Of a stretch of DNA of 64,000 bases, positions 11,066 to 23,431 are shown piece after piece. A model generated the notes under the pieces. It ran no database searches. It had not been told where the DNA came from and saw nothing but the letters and a program-made list of their open reading frames with translations. How positions within the stretch are numbered: the stretch's first letter is position 1; the number at the start of each line of letters is the position of its first letter. The translations under genes and the position numbers were made by a program. Source of the stretch: Lytechinus variegatus (Eukaryota; Echinodermata; Echinoidea; Temnopleuroida; Toxopneustidae); contig NC_054740.1 in the NCBI RefSeq assembly GCF_018143015.1, forward strand, positions 38,752,180-38,816,179, written 5' to 3'.

Positions 11066-13060
11066 GTATATTGGTGAAGAACTCGGAACCTTCACCTACT
11101 ACCTTGAGTAGGGAATCGTTGGATTTACACATTAACTGTATGTGGATTCGCAACTGGTCCCTGAATTTCTCAAGGAAAAGGCTGAATTCTGTCATGTTCT
11201 TCCATGTCAAACATAATCATGATTATTTATTGCTTCATATGGATTCCAGGAGAAACACAGCATGCCGTCCATGGTGATGAAAAAAATGAATTGAATTGAA
11301 TTGAATAACTGGTTGTTGAAAGAGTAAGCATAGCCTTTGGAGGCTTTCAACAGGACAATGATAAAGCTCGGTCGATTTGCTTGCTTTCACGATTCTCTCA
11401 AAATTTGTTTCACACTCTTGTTTATTTCTTCTAAGACTGCCTTTTCGTAGGCCTATTCGGAGTTCAGTCTTTGCAGCGTTCATGGGGGCAGTGTTGAGTG
11501 GGCAGAAAAAATGGAGGCAGGAACTTAATATTCTTTATAATACAAAAGATGAATGCACTTGTCCAGAAATCAAGCTTGAGGTTTAAATTCCACTTTTTCT
11601 TTGCTCAGATGCTTCGCTTACTCACCTAGTTTTTGTTTTGTTTGCTTGTTTGTAAAATCTCATGAGAGTTTTGCAGCACATAAAGTTTAAAGGGTTAAAT
11701 ATTTCTTCCGGTACTTAAGAAAGGAATTTGCTTTGAATAGTTGACTTTTTTTAGGAAAAAGCATAGCCGGTGGAAAGGAGGGGGGGGGGTCATTTTACAA
11801 TACGTATAAAGAGTGTTGGTTTAGAACTCCCCCTCCCCCAAAAATGTGGGAAAAGAAGACTTGCACTTTTCCGTTGAAAAAATATCTAAATTAAAACAAA
11901 ATGTAACGCATCACTCCATTCTGAGTGTGGTCTTAGGCCCTTAACGGCCCCAAATCTTGCAGTATAGGAACAAATGCCCGGGCGGGACAAAACGCCAGGC
12001 TTTTGCTTTATGCCCATAAAGATTAAAAAAAAAACACACACACACTGAAATCAAATGGTAAAGATGAACAAAACTAAATGTTTTCAGTGTTTCCATATTT
12101 TTTGAAAAATAATTTGGGAGTAGAATCAACTAAAATGAGAAATATGCCCCCTTCTTCTGTCGGCTATGCTGAGGACTTTTGTTTCCTTGATGGGTCGTTT
12201 TACAATCAGGGAACATCAATTAAAAGGCCTTCAGTGCATCAGACAAAGAAACGTATTGGGCACTTTAAGACCAAACTGCTAAGAAAAAAAATATTGAACT
12301 ACACATTAATTTCTCAAAATTGACCATATCTTGAATTTTAGGGCAAAATTTACTGTCTTATTTTTTTTTCAATTTTGAGCCCGGACATCTCTATGTCCAG
12401 TCATTATACATTTTTTCACCAATCAAAATTAAATATTGGATTCGTTTGACATTCTAAATCCTCAAACGCTTCAGACGGTTTTTATTTTAGTAAAAAGTCA
12501 CTTAATTGATAATCTCTTTTTAATACTTGTGTAGTAATATGCAATATTCTTAGACTGTTCACTTCGCTCACTTCCGCTTATCATTGTACCAGTTCCACTG
12601 TGCAAAATGGTCCTCTGCGACAATTTAAGCAATTGACATAACTTAATCATTTGATAGAATCCCTACAAAGAAGTGACTGACCGTATATGCCGCACAATTT
12701 GAAGGAATTCAAAGCAACTTTTTTTGTCAAATGAGACAGTTGAGTTACCCTGATTGTAAAACGGCTCATAATCATTATAAAAAAAAACCTTCAGAGAACA
12801 ATAACTACACTGTTGAATGTGAATTGTCAAACGTTGTCTGTGGTTCAAATGATGTTTTACGAAATAGTGGTTTGGATCATTTTATTTGATAAACCGTCTT
12901 CATCTCAAAACCTTGACCTGTCTGTATAACAAATCATGAGAACGGGTCCTCAGCAAAATTTCTTGTTAGCTAAAATAAATGATTGGTCACATGGTATATT
13001 TCAGCCAATCATTTGATTGGGATCCATATCACTATTTTATAAACATAAAGTAAATGATCG
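11066..13060. other. Non-coding stretch, nothing recognised
   Basis: AT-rich sequence with scattered homopolymer runs (a G run at 11780 and a CA run at 12030). Small open frames show no domain. Confidence 0.35.
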
Positions 13061-13089
13061 TGTTACACCCTCCTTCGGGCTACTTGTAT

Positions 13090-13290
13090 TTATTCTCGTA
13101 CCGGTTACTCCCCCCCCCCCCCGGCATTGGCGGCGGAAGCCAAAAATTTTAGGAGGGGACAACCAAAAAATTTTTGACAAGCAAAAAAAAAGTCATCAAC
13201 AACAAATTTAGGGGGGACCGTCCCCCCCCCCTCCTCAAATTTAGGGGGGACACGTCCCCCCCCCCCCCGCCGCCTATGCCCCCCGGTCCA
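13090..13290. repeat. C/G-run repeat with AATTTAGGGGGGAC motifs
   Basis: AAATTTAGGGGGGACCGTCC and AAATTTAGGGGGGACACGTC occur 38 bases apart, bordered by long C runs and TTGGCGGCGGAAGCC. It looks like the end of a repeat family; a similar C/G-rich block is at 63345-63405. Confidence 0.55.
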
Positions 13291-13574
13291 CCTCGCTCTC
13301 TCTCTCTCTCACTATCTCCCTTTTTTCCTCTCTAAGCTTCGTGATTACTGATTTTATCTCTTGCATTAAACTTCTATCCCTCTTTTCTCTTTATTTCTTT
13401 CTCTCCGATTGTCTCTGATAATTTGCATTCATAAGTTCACATTTTCGTTCTTTGCTAATATTCCCAATTTCTTTCTCGACATAGCCTATGTTTTTCCATC
13501 TCCCCCTTTTTCACTAAAATATCTTTCCTCTTAACCACCTTCTTAATAATTAAACGGTCAATCCTTTATTCTAT

Positions 13575-13835
13575 CTGACATGAATGTCATAATCAAACTT
13601 TATCATTTTATTCTTTCAACAATAATAAATAAATCCTTCACCAAATCCCCCCCCACTCCCCATCCAGATTATCTCGAACGCCAGGTTTCTTGCATTCTTT
13701 TCGGTTATTCATTTTTTCCATCTGACATGAATTTCAAATTCAGCTTTATCGTTTTATTCTTTCAACAATAACAAAACAATCCTTCACCCCCCCCCCCCCC
13801 CCTGCATTCACATCCGGGTTATCTCGAACGCTCTC
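13575..13835. repeat. Two tandem ~147 bp units in a pyrimidine-rich stretch
   Basis: CTGACATGAAT occurs at 13575 and 13722, TTATTCTTTCAACAATAA and TTATCTCGAACGC recur at the same spacing, and each unit has a C run. The sequence from 13290 to 14160 is generally T/C-rich. Confidence 0.75.
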
Positions 13836-14579
13836 TTGTATTTTCCTCATTTCTTTTCTCGTTTTGCATTTCAACTTCAGAAACCATGGCAACCTTTCAC
13901 TTTTTCTTACCTCACCTCAAACTGTTCTCATCCGATTGATGTTGGTCTATAACCCTGGCCCAATCACACTTAGCTTTAATAACAAATTATAGATCTATCA
14001 TGTTTGTCATTTTATCTTATTAAGCCATTCTATGTGACAATCTCTTTTTCTTTCCCTCCCTTTCTTTTATCTCCCTCCCACTTCCTTCTCATTCATTCTA
14101 TCCCCCTTTCTTCCTGTTCCTCCTTTTCCCTTCCGTCACCTTATCCCCTTCTCTCTCCCGCCCCACCCTTGGATGTGGGGGAAAAGAGTGAACTTCAGGA
14201 AATGCAAATGCGAATAAACCTGATCAAACAATTACTTCAGCAAAGAAAAAAAAACAGAACTTCCAATTATCTTCAGATCCAAAACTTCGTGTGACATAAA
14301 CACTTAAAAACTTTATCCAAACTAGATATATATATCTGTTAGCACTGCCAATTTAAGGTAATATGCCTATTCTGGTTTTGTAAATTACATATATGATCCA
14401 TGTATTTGCATCTCTTTAAATGCATTGATAGTTCAAGAATACAGCACGTATTTTGTCAGAAAGTAATCTTCATATTAAATAACCAATATCAAAATCATTT
14501 CCACAAAATTGCATTTCATGAAGTTCACTTTTTGAAAATGAAAAAAACAATATCCCGCCTTAGTTTTAACTGAAACTAT

Positions 14580-14790
14580 ACTCAGAATGTTGCAAAATGG
14601 GTCAATAATCGCTTATTCCTATTTTGGATCATGGAAACACTTGAAACTACCAGTAAATGAAATTGGTAGATTTCATCTCACTAAAAAAAAACAAGGAATG
14701 GTTACCATGGTATCATTATCTGTATTTTTTTAAAAGGAGGAAAAGTTTGGCCCTCAATATCAATCCATTTTGCAACATTTTATCCAGAGT
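14580..14790. mobile_element. ~210 bp MITE
   Basis: ACTCAGAATGTTGCAAAATG is inverted at CATTTTGCAACATTTTATCC...AGAGT with a small gap. Non-coding. Confidence 0.65.
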
Positions 14791-15183
14791 CATAGAAATA
14801 GGATGGGGGGGGGTTCGATGACTCACTGAGACTTGCACATCAATGGAAAGTATTTTTAGAACGTAAAAATTACCAATTCAATGAAAAGGGTGGCAAAAAT
14901 GCCATTGAAAAGGATAAATTTTCTGAACTTGTTGGCAAGAGGATTTTTGAGAATGTCCGCTTTTCAGGGGGATGTTTTCTTTATTCATGTGCAAATCTCA
15001 ATGGGGGAGGGGGATTATCCTGACCTGCTGCAAGCCAAAACATGACATTACCTTCAAAGTACTTTATAAGCTGAAATTGTTTCATACATTTTTGCGTTTT
15101 ACAAATTTATGAAGTCGCAAATTTGCCACTAGCTTGAAAATATCTGTGTGCTTAAAAATTTTGCTCATACGGCGCAAAAAAAA

Positions 15184-15370
15184 GGTAATCCAAATATGAG
15201 GGCTGATGATAAAAAAAGACAAATATTTTTTAAAACATTATCGGTAAAGTCTAGGCATTTTACCGACACTGCACATTTGTCACTGAATGAATTTATATCG
15301 AAGTGACTCGACTATAAAATGATGGAAATTGTGCATTGATTAACGTCTGCCCCACTATATTTGGATTACC
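15184..15370. mobile_element. 187 bp MITE-like inverted repeat
   Basis: GGTAATCCAAATATG at the left is inverted at TATATTTGGATTACC at the right. The short arms make this less certain. Confidence 0.5.
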
Positions 15371-15482
15371 TTCTACATAATGATCTAGAATGCCTATTAG
15401 AAATCTGAAAAGCTATTGATTACAGGAACAATGTCAGGTTTTGCTTGCAGAAGGGGTGGGGACACTAGCCTTAATCCTTGCG

Positions 15483-15545
15483 TTGCAACTATTATTCAGG
15501 GGGGATGTAATACCATATCATCCCCCTGAACAATAGGTGCTGCAA
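15483..15545. repeat. 63 bp hairpin
   Basis: TTGCAACTATTATTCAGGGG pairs with CCCCTGAACAATAGGTGCTG with a few mismatches around an 11-base loop. Confidence 0.75.
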
Positions 15546-15755
15546 GAAATTATGCTAGTGGGCGGGAGATCACAATAGATAACAAAGGTCGGGGGGTGAC
15601 AGTAGATAATAAAAGGGGTGTGGGTATCGCATCGGATGATAAAAGGGGCAGGGAGATTGCAATAACTAAAAGGGTACAGATACAAATGAAAAGCAAGAAT
15701 TTTTTTTCATTTTCCAAGGGGTTGGTTTATTCAAAAAAATAATTAAAAAAAAAAT

Positions 15756-15978
15756 GACCAGCAGCCAAGAAGATCCATCCAAGTTAGGTTTCCATAGCAA
15801 CTGACCTTGATTTGATGGAGCAAACCCTAACCCTCACAAAATGGCCGCCAGTCTGAGCTGAGGTCTCCGAGACAATATCACACAATACATGACGTCACTA
15901 CCAGTCGTTCTATTTATAAGTGTGCAGGGCGGGGCACTGGACACTGCCATGCATGACATACTACATTTTTAATGTAGG
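15756..15978 (+). repeat. Left arm of a 3.7 kb inverted repeat pair
   Basis: The arm starts GACCAGCAGCCAAGAAGAT and runs through AAAATGGCCGCC, TGACGTCACT, TATTTATAAGTGTGCAG and GGGGCACTGGACACTGCCAT. The inverted partner is 19480-19706, about 75% similar by eye. The arm contains a CRE-like TGACGTCA and a TATA-like TATTTATAAG. Confidence 0.85.
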
Positions 15979-18900
15979 TGATTTACTTACAACTTCAATG
16001 ATACTTTGTGCAGCCAAGTGTATGAGAGACAATGCAGTGATTTTCCAGCCCCTCCCCCTCTTGCCATATCAGTTAATCATCTTTGTAATCGCCTTATACA
16101 CCCATGAACAAAACCACCCTATTTCCTTTAATCTGACCCCTTCCTAATCACCACCCCCTCCTTCCCTCTATCCCCCTCTTCTTTTTAAAGGTTGTAAATC
16201 TATTGATTGAGGTCTCGCTCCATACCTCCCTGTACTATCCATCGCAGGGAGGGTTTTATGTAAAACCCTCCCTGTATTTCTGTAAGTGACTTTCACCAAC
16301 AGATGTTACAAGATACTGAAAATTCTTGCATCTGATTGGCTGAGAGCTAATTAGTGAAAATCACTGACAAAACTCTCCATGAAATGCTCCCCATATCTGC
16401 CAACCTACCTTAATTTCACATCTTATTATTATCATTTTTATTATTATTCAAAGATTTATTTATCATCATTATTGTTTTTTGGGGGGGCTATTATTTTTAA
16501 ATGAGTAGTTGCCTGAGCAGATGGGAAGTATTAGAACAGTTTTGTAAATAAGTGCAACGTTTTTCTCTACATACCGGTAATACAATTGTGTTTACATGAA
16601 CTTCGACACTGCATTTTTGGTTAATATTTAGAAATAAACCAATAAGGGAAACAAACATTTGATGGTTTCTTTTTTTCTTCTTTTTTGTTGTTTTGTTTTC
16701 TTTGTTTACGTCTCCCCTTCATTTATTCACCATCATACAAGAACCAAATGATGTGGTTTGCGTATGTATCCAACACTTCTTCCACACAATTTTGAGAGAC
16801 AAAGCTATTGCATTCAGAATGACAAGATATATGCGAATCTAGATCTAACAGGTCGAACCCTCAAGATAGGCTCGTCCTGAGGAAGTGCACTCTATATCCC
16901 ACAATGCACCATCAATCACCACAGTACAATGCATGTTCCCAAAGTAGTGAAGTGCAATGTCAAATTCATTAGATGGCACCCAATAAACTGTCAAAAACTC
17001 ATTCCAGAATGGATGTAGGAAACACTTTGAGTCAAAAGATGACTAAGAAGGAATTTTAGAAACAGCACCAGATAAAAATGTCCACAGCTTCTTCCAGACT
17101 AGATGGAGGAAAAGGTGTTACTATCTTCTGCAAGAGGAAATGTCAAATTTCAAGGACAGCATGAAATGGAATTTCCAAACTTATACCAGACTGATGTCGG
17201 AAACCATTGTAACTATCGAAGTAGAAGAAGTCATCCAATTACACTCCATCAAAACTGGGTTACGCTAGAGGGCCCCTTCGTCCCTGCCACAATTATTGGT
17301 CCATGTGAGAATTTGTTGAGGCTATTCAAGGTATGACAATCCAATACAGCATGGCCAAGCTTCAAACAATCATTCACTCTGACTTCATCACTGTGATAGC
17401 ACCATGTGTGGATGCTGATGAGGCTCTACAAGGAATTACAAGCATCATTGATTGATCACCATGGTCAGAACTTTCAGGTCTGGAATCAGGTCTCGAAGAG
17501 ATATCCTCATCTGGCTCTGTCCTGTAAGCGTCACGTCACAATCCTTTACGACCACAATAAGTAAAGCCCGACTTGAACCAATATTTCAGTTTTGTCCAAA
17601 TACATGTAGCAGCTCTGGTTTGGACCAAATAGAGTTTTCAAAGCACAAGAGAGAGATAAAGTAAATTTGAAAGACGACCAGATCAATCAAATCAGATATG
17701 CCAAGTTCTATCAATTGCCTTAACAAATACAGAAACCCATTTTGAATTCAGCCAAGTGAATAAATGTGATTCTCATTCCCTGGTGAAGAACTACTAGGCA
17801 ATGCAATGATTAAACGATGATTGAAAGAATGGATAATGGAGAATTCAGAATGTTGAAAATGTGGTTGATCACTGCCTCACCCACAGACTGAAATGTGGAT
17901 GAATTCCAGAGTCCAGATGGCAAGACCCATGTAGATCAAAATGCTGTAATGTTTACCAAACGATGCAAGAATTATTATCATTTACACCACCTGTAAGGCA
18001 CCATGTATTCTGGTCAAACAATCAAAGGCACAGACCCCTCAATAGATATCACCATTTGAATTTCTAGTCATGCAGCTTGCATGTTTTAAAGAGCAATGGA
18101 TACCAACAAATAGGATGAAAAAAATACTATTCCTCTTGGTCAGAGAATACCTTAGGATTACCTCATCATTACCATATTTTCAAAGACCAAAAATGTCACA
18201 TGCAATTGAAACATTACTCCGGAAGTCAGCAGACCTCTCTTCAAACATAGGTCTACAGTTATTGTCTTTGCTTGTTTGTAGTGCAAACCGATTCTTGATC
18301 GACCTTGATCACTGCCATGAAGCCCAAAACTGTCTTGGCTAAACTGCTCCATCAAATATACTTGACAAATGTGCAAAAGGCCCAATACAATGGGTCAACT
18401 AGAAATACTAGAGCAGGCAAGGCTTATAAAGTAAAAAGCACCTGCTGGCAGGATAGAAATCAATATTTGACATTGCACTTCTACAACTAGATTCCAGACT
18501 AACTTGTCTTGTAGTGATTGGAGGTACAGTTTTTACCTTTACACATTTTTACCTTTACACATTGTGGAAACCATTGAAGCACACATTCCTCATAAAAAAG
18601 GTGTAACTCTTTATCCAAAATTGAGTATAAAAGACAAAAGCTTTTTGATGTTTTTGTCTTTTTTTTTTGGCAGACAAACCGATATTGAGAAGCCACCTTC
18701 ATCACAATATCATAATCATCCAACACAGGTCTGGCTAAATCTCTCGCATTATGTGTTTACATAATGGATACACACTAGGCATAAAAAAAAAATAGGTTCA
18801 TGATGAATGGGGATCAGACCAAACAGAAAAAATAATTCCAATTAGTCCATCCAAAAAAAAAATTGTACAGAAAAAGGGATTTGATTTATTGCAAAATAAT

Positions 18901-19479
18901 TCACACTGCTCTATCATGGCTAGGTAACTGATAAAAAAATAACAATATCATAGTCTGTAAACATATATCAATTTCCATTTTTGATTTCTTTGTCTTATTA
19001 GCAAATTATAATATCAGTCATGGCAGATGTTTCAACAGTGTGAAGCAAAGATGAAATTGGACCAGCAGCTAGAGCGGATAGTTTCAGGGAGGTATGTAAA
19101 GAAAGACAGCAATCAATGGATCAAAAGATAATGCAAGTATTACATTGTAGAAGAGAAGGGAAAATTAAACACAAGGGGGAGGAGAGCAATGGGGAGTTTC
19201 TTGAGTCCCTACAAAGTCATCAAAATTGCTTTCAGGGATGGTATCGTTTTGATAGATTTTCATAAAAAGAATATCATTCCAAAGATTAAAGAGAACGTCA
19301 TGAATTTAAAAAGTGCAGTTGAGGCTAAATGAAAAAAAAAGCCCAGTTTGGGGAAAACTACTGCCCGATATTTCCTAACTAATTAATATCTTCAGTAATG
19401 ACTGCTGGAAAATCAATTACATTGTCTCACATACTCTCGGTTACACAAAATGTCATTAAAATCGTCAATAAAGCACTTA
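15979..19479. other. Segment between the inverted arms; coding content not recognised
   Basis: Less AT-rich than the surroundings between 16.9 and 18.5 kb, with short open frames on both strands. The minus strand around 17535-17400 reads RTEPDEDISSRPDSRPESSD in one frame. No transposase, polymerase or known domain was recognised. A 30 bp palindrome (CAGGGAGGGTTTTAT...) lies at 16245-16274. Confidence 0.35.
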
Positions 19480-19706
19480 CATTAAAGAGGTTGTATACCA
19501 TGCATAGCAGTGTCCAGTGCCCCTCTCTGCACACTGAAAAATAAAACTCTTGGCAGTGACATCACATATTGTGTGATTCTGGCAGGAAGATCCCAGCTCT
19601 AACCAGACAGGAAGCCATGTTTGTGAGGTCTAGGGCCTACTCCATAAATCAATGAGGTCAACTGCTATGGTCCTCCAACTTGAGCAAATCTTCTTGGCTG
19701 CTGGTC
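19480..19706 (-). repeat. Right arm of a 3.7 kb inverted repeat pair
   Basis: On the minus strand this reads GACCAGCAGCCAAGAAGATT, ACATGGCTTCCTG, TGTGATGTCACT, CAGTGTGCAGAGAGGGGCAC and TGGACACTGCTATGCATGGT, matching 15756-15978. Both arms point inwards. Confidence 0.85.
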
Positions 19707-22700
19707 TTACAGTTTTGTTCAAGAAAGAAAAGTAAAATCATGAAACATAGCAAGTAGTACAGACAATCGTACACTTTAAGGCAGGATGGCAGGTCCAAGC
19801 TATCTGACATTACATGCGACATATGAGACAAATCACAGGAGCGCTTCACAAAGATTTAAGTACAACTGCAAATTGTTTTTAAATATACACTTGTGTGTGG
19901 AAAATGAAATACAAAACTGCATTAGTTGGATCATGCTCAGAGAACGCGCTCACTCTGAATTAATGGGACTCCACATTAAAGCTAAATATAGTAGTTGTTA
20001 GTTGATAGTAGTTGCAATAAAACACTAATTTCGTGAGAAAGTCTGTAAAACCAAGGTTAAGTATGACTATATCATCGTGGATCTAGATCTGGTACAGTTA
20101 CATACAATGAACTTTGTGAAATCATAAAATCCAAGCTGAAATACGATCACACTGAAGTTCGCCAACACAGATAGGCACATGTGGGACAGTGTATTATTAT
20201 TATTGCTGGAATCAAGACCCGACGGAAGTGACCGAATCCGCGCTTATTTTGCTTATTTCTCAGCAATTACACAATTTTTTCCAGAATCCTTTGGCACATA
20301 TTTTCTATTCATATAAACAGACACTTTGGTGGTCATTATATTAGATTCTGTAAAATGTAATTTTGAGATCTTTACCAGAATTGGAATTTATCTTTAAATA
20401 TTCATGTGTGTGTGTGTTAATACTAAAGCATGACTTTGAGACTGATTTTAGCTACTTGTAAAACACTTCTGGGAATTGTCTCAACAGTGCCATATACAGA
20501 GCTGCCAACGTACATTGTGAAAAAAAATCCTATTTATTTATTTCTTTTTATCTTATCGTCAAGCCTACAATCTTATTTTTCTTTAAACTTTTGAGAAAAC
20601 AAAACATACTAAAAATTATCATTCTTACATGTTTCATAAATCGCATTTCCAGGGGAAAACCCTATTTAGTGTCACTTTACCCTTACGATCCTATTAATTA
20701 TTTAGGACAAAATCCTACTACTTTGCAACTCTGCATATACTTTTCAAATATCTAAAATAATTTGATAATTGGTATTAAAGTACTTCCTAAACAGGCCTAA
20801 ATACTCTGGGGCTTTTACTTAACAAAAAGAAAAGCACATAACTGGCACCATATAGTACTGGGAAACTTTGACGAAACTTGAAAAAATCTACAAAATGTAC
20901 AAGGATTATTGACTTCATGCAATGAAATTTTATACCCCAGCCATTGCCAGACCGAGAATATATTGCAAACCTATCAAATCTAATTTCAAATAATGACCTA
21001 TGGGACATTTGACCCTGAGCAGGGGAGTGAAAATCTTGTGTTGAAATATTCTACGACAAGTAGATCCAGGGTAAAAAACCAGAGATAAAACTCAAAACGG
21101 CAAAAACTCTGGAAAACCTTTGGACCCACTTTTGCAGACTAGTCGACACAAAATAATCACAACTTCACTGAGAGAAAATTTTAAAAAATGATTGAAAGCC
21201 TGTTTTTAGCCTTGGTAAATCCACCAAATACATTTAGTGCCTATGGCAATTGCAATTTATTACTAGATTATATGAATGTGTATGTCCTAAAACATTTATA
21301 ATGAGGACGTAAAATAAAAACGCGTTTCACTGTAAAAAATTTTGGGATTTTACATGACAATGTATTTTGATCGGGTGCCCACCTGCCCGGTCAAAATAAA
21401 ATATTTAAGATGTTTACGTTTTTGTTAACCTAATCCAAAGCATGGACTGGGCTGAAAATTTTAGGATATAATCTTTGACTGTAGCTCCTTGATATTAAAT
21501 CAATAAATTTGAAAGATGAAATGGTTAAAGAGCCCTATTAAAGGAACACACTATATCAATGATAGAGGGCACTAGATATCATGTTTGATTTAAATACCGG
21601 TATTTAGATTTTCACAGAGAATCGGGGGTTGAAAAAAAGATCAAGGTGCTACTACAAAGTTTGAAGATTAAAATGTAAGATGATCAAGTATATTTTACAT
21701 GTTTCACCCTTTTCCAAAACTAAAGACGATCTTTTACTCCACAAATACTCAGCCTAATATCTAAATGATCATCACAATACTTGCAAATCATTTCTAAACT
21801 AATGCTCAAGTTATCTTTTTGACTCCTAGGACCCATGCCTAATAGTTTGCATCTACTAATAAAACAATTGATAATTCAGACACAGTTAACTGTAGGCACA
21901 GAGTTAATAGCTTGGACCTGCTCCTTGAAACTACACAAAAGTCAACATAAAACATATCAAATGGGTTCATGAGTAGCAAATGCGCATCAAGTCCCATATT
22001 GGATGAAACAAATATATGACTCATGACGGATTCAATTTGATTAACATGACAGAAATCTCCCATGTTAAACAGAAAGTTTTGCCTGCATTAAGCAATTCAT
22101 TATCAGAGGACTGTTGACTTTCCGACTTTGAAATCAATTTTTTGTTTTCTCTCCTTTTCATTTACCCTTAAAACTGTGATATTCTGAGGCAAACAAAGGG
22201 GGCAATGATATCAATGACTCATTGACACAAATGTATGGTATCCAGACAATGAGTTATTGCATGCTGACCCAATGCACTCTGAGCCGGGCATTATCTGTAT
22301 AATATTGCACTAACTTCTTCAAAAGCCTTTGGTAGTCTGCAGGCAAAGACCTTTGAATTTCCACAAAATGCATAACGCAGAGTCTGAAGTAGTTGGACTA
22401 CATTCACTTTTGTATAAAAAGGGGGGGGGGGCATGTCTGCACACTTAACAATTTAGATTAACATTACTCATGATTTTTCTTTAATTTCAAGAAAATTTAG
22501 TTGATAATGTTCCTTGCATTCTCAAGAGTATGTGTGCCAAAAATCTCATAAAAATTTGAGAGAAATATATGATTTTCTTGGAAAAGATATCGGCCAGTCA
22601 CTTTCAGATTGAACAAAACAATGGTGCCACATGCCTGCGCACCCATTCACTTTACACACGATTTCAGGAATTCTTATGAAAAAGGCTGCATTTGGAGGCT

Positions 22701-22844
22701 GTCACATAAAATTCCCCAAAATCATTGTTTTTCCACCATTTCGAGTCAGATTTGTTAATGAATATCTTTCTATGTTAAAGTTGTGTAGGGCAGTGATCTT
22801 CATAACCCAGAAACCTATGTTTGATGCGAGGTCTTAGGTCCTGA
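19707..22844. other. Non-coding stretch downstream of NARS2
   Basis: AT-rich, with no exon seen. It lies in the direction of the NARS2 3' end, so part may be 3' UTR, but no poly(A) signal near 23.2 kb was identified. Confidence 0.35.
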
Positions 22845-22845
22845 T

Positions 22846-23097
22846 GGGTGATTCACAAAGAGATAAGAATGACTTGGAGTCATGCTTAAACGCTAACATG
22901 CACAGGGTAGTGCATGTAAAGGGCGTAACTGAAATTTAAGTGAGACTCTTAGGGGGGTGTTGCAGGGAAATATTTGCAATCATTGCAATTTTTCATGGGT
23001 GACTTTCCATTGATCTGTGGTCCTAAAATTATCTTGCAATTAATTGCAGGTTTCTTGCAATACTCCATAAGTCACACTTAAATCTTTGTGAAACACC
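22846..23097. mobile_element. ~250 bp MITE next to the NARS2 stop codon
   Basis: GGGTGATTCACAAAGAGAT...AATGACTT at the left pairs with AAGTCACACTTAAATCTTTG / TGAAACACCC at the right. It lies 190 bases past the stop codon, so it may be transcribed in the 3' UTR. Confidence 0.7.
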
Positions 23098-23286
23098 CCC
23101 CCCCCCTTTCCTGGCTTCCTTGATCCTCATTGTCCATGTCCCTCTGCAAGGATGCAAAGTCATCTGTTCTCTGGTTGCTAGCAGACATTCATCATCCTTT
23201 CTTAGGAGTCTGGTAAAATCAGCACCACTACACCACAATCGGAAGACGTCCCCATAATGAAGTTTGACAGCTGCGCAGAGCTACCA

Positions 23287-23431
23287 TCAGAGAGGGCAGG
23301 AGCCAGGGAATCGTGGGAAGGGAATGACATCTCGTATATGGTCCACACCGAGCAAATACTGTAGCAGGCGCTCAAACCCAAGTCCAAAGCCACCGTGGGG
23401 AACTGTTCCAAAGCGTCTTAAATCCAGATAC
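23287..23431 (-). CDS. NARS2: NARS2 exon 12 (motif 3, stop codon)
   Basis: After the split Trp the exon reads [20 protein letters not shown], then [20 protein letters not shown] and FPGSCPL, with a TGA at 23289-23287. GFGLGFERL is class II motif 3, containing the ATP-binding Arg. The C-terminal IPFPRFP...L tail matches the human end, so the protein terminates normally. The 3' UTR must lie below 23287; no convincing AATAAA (TTTATT on this strand) was found within the first ~1 kb. Confidence 0.96.
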
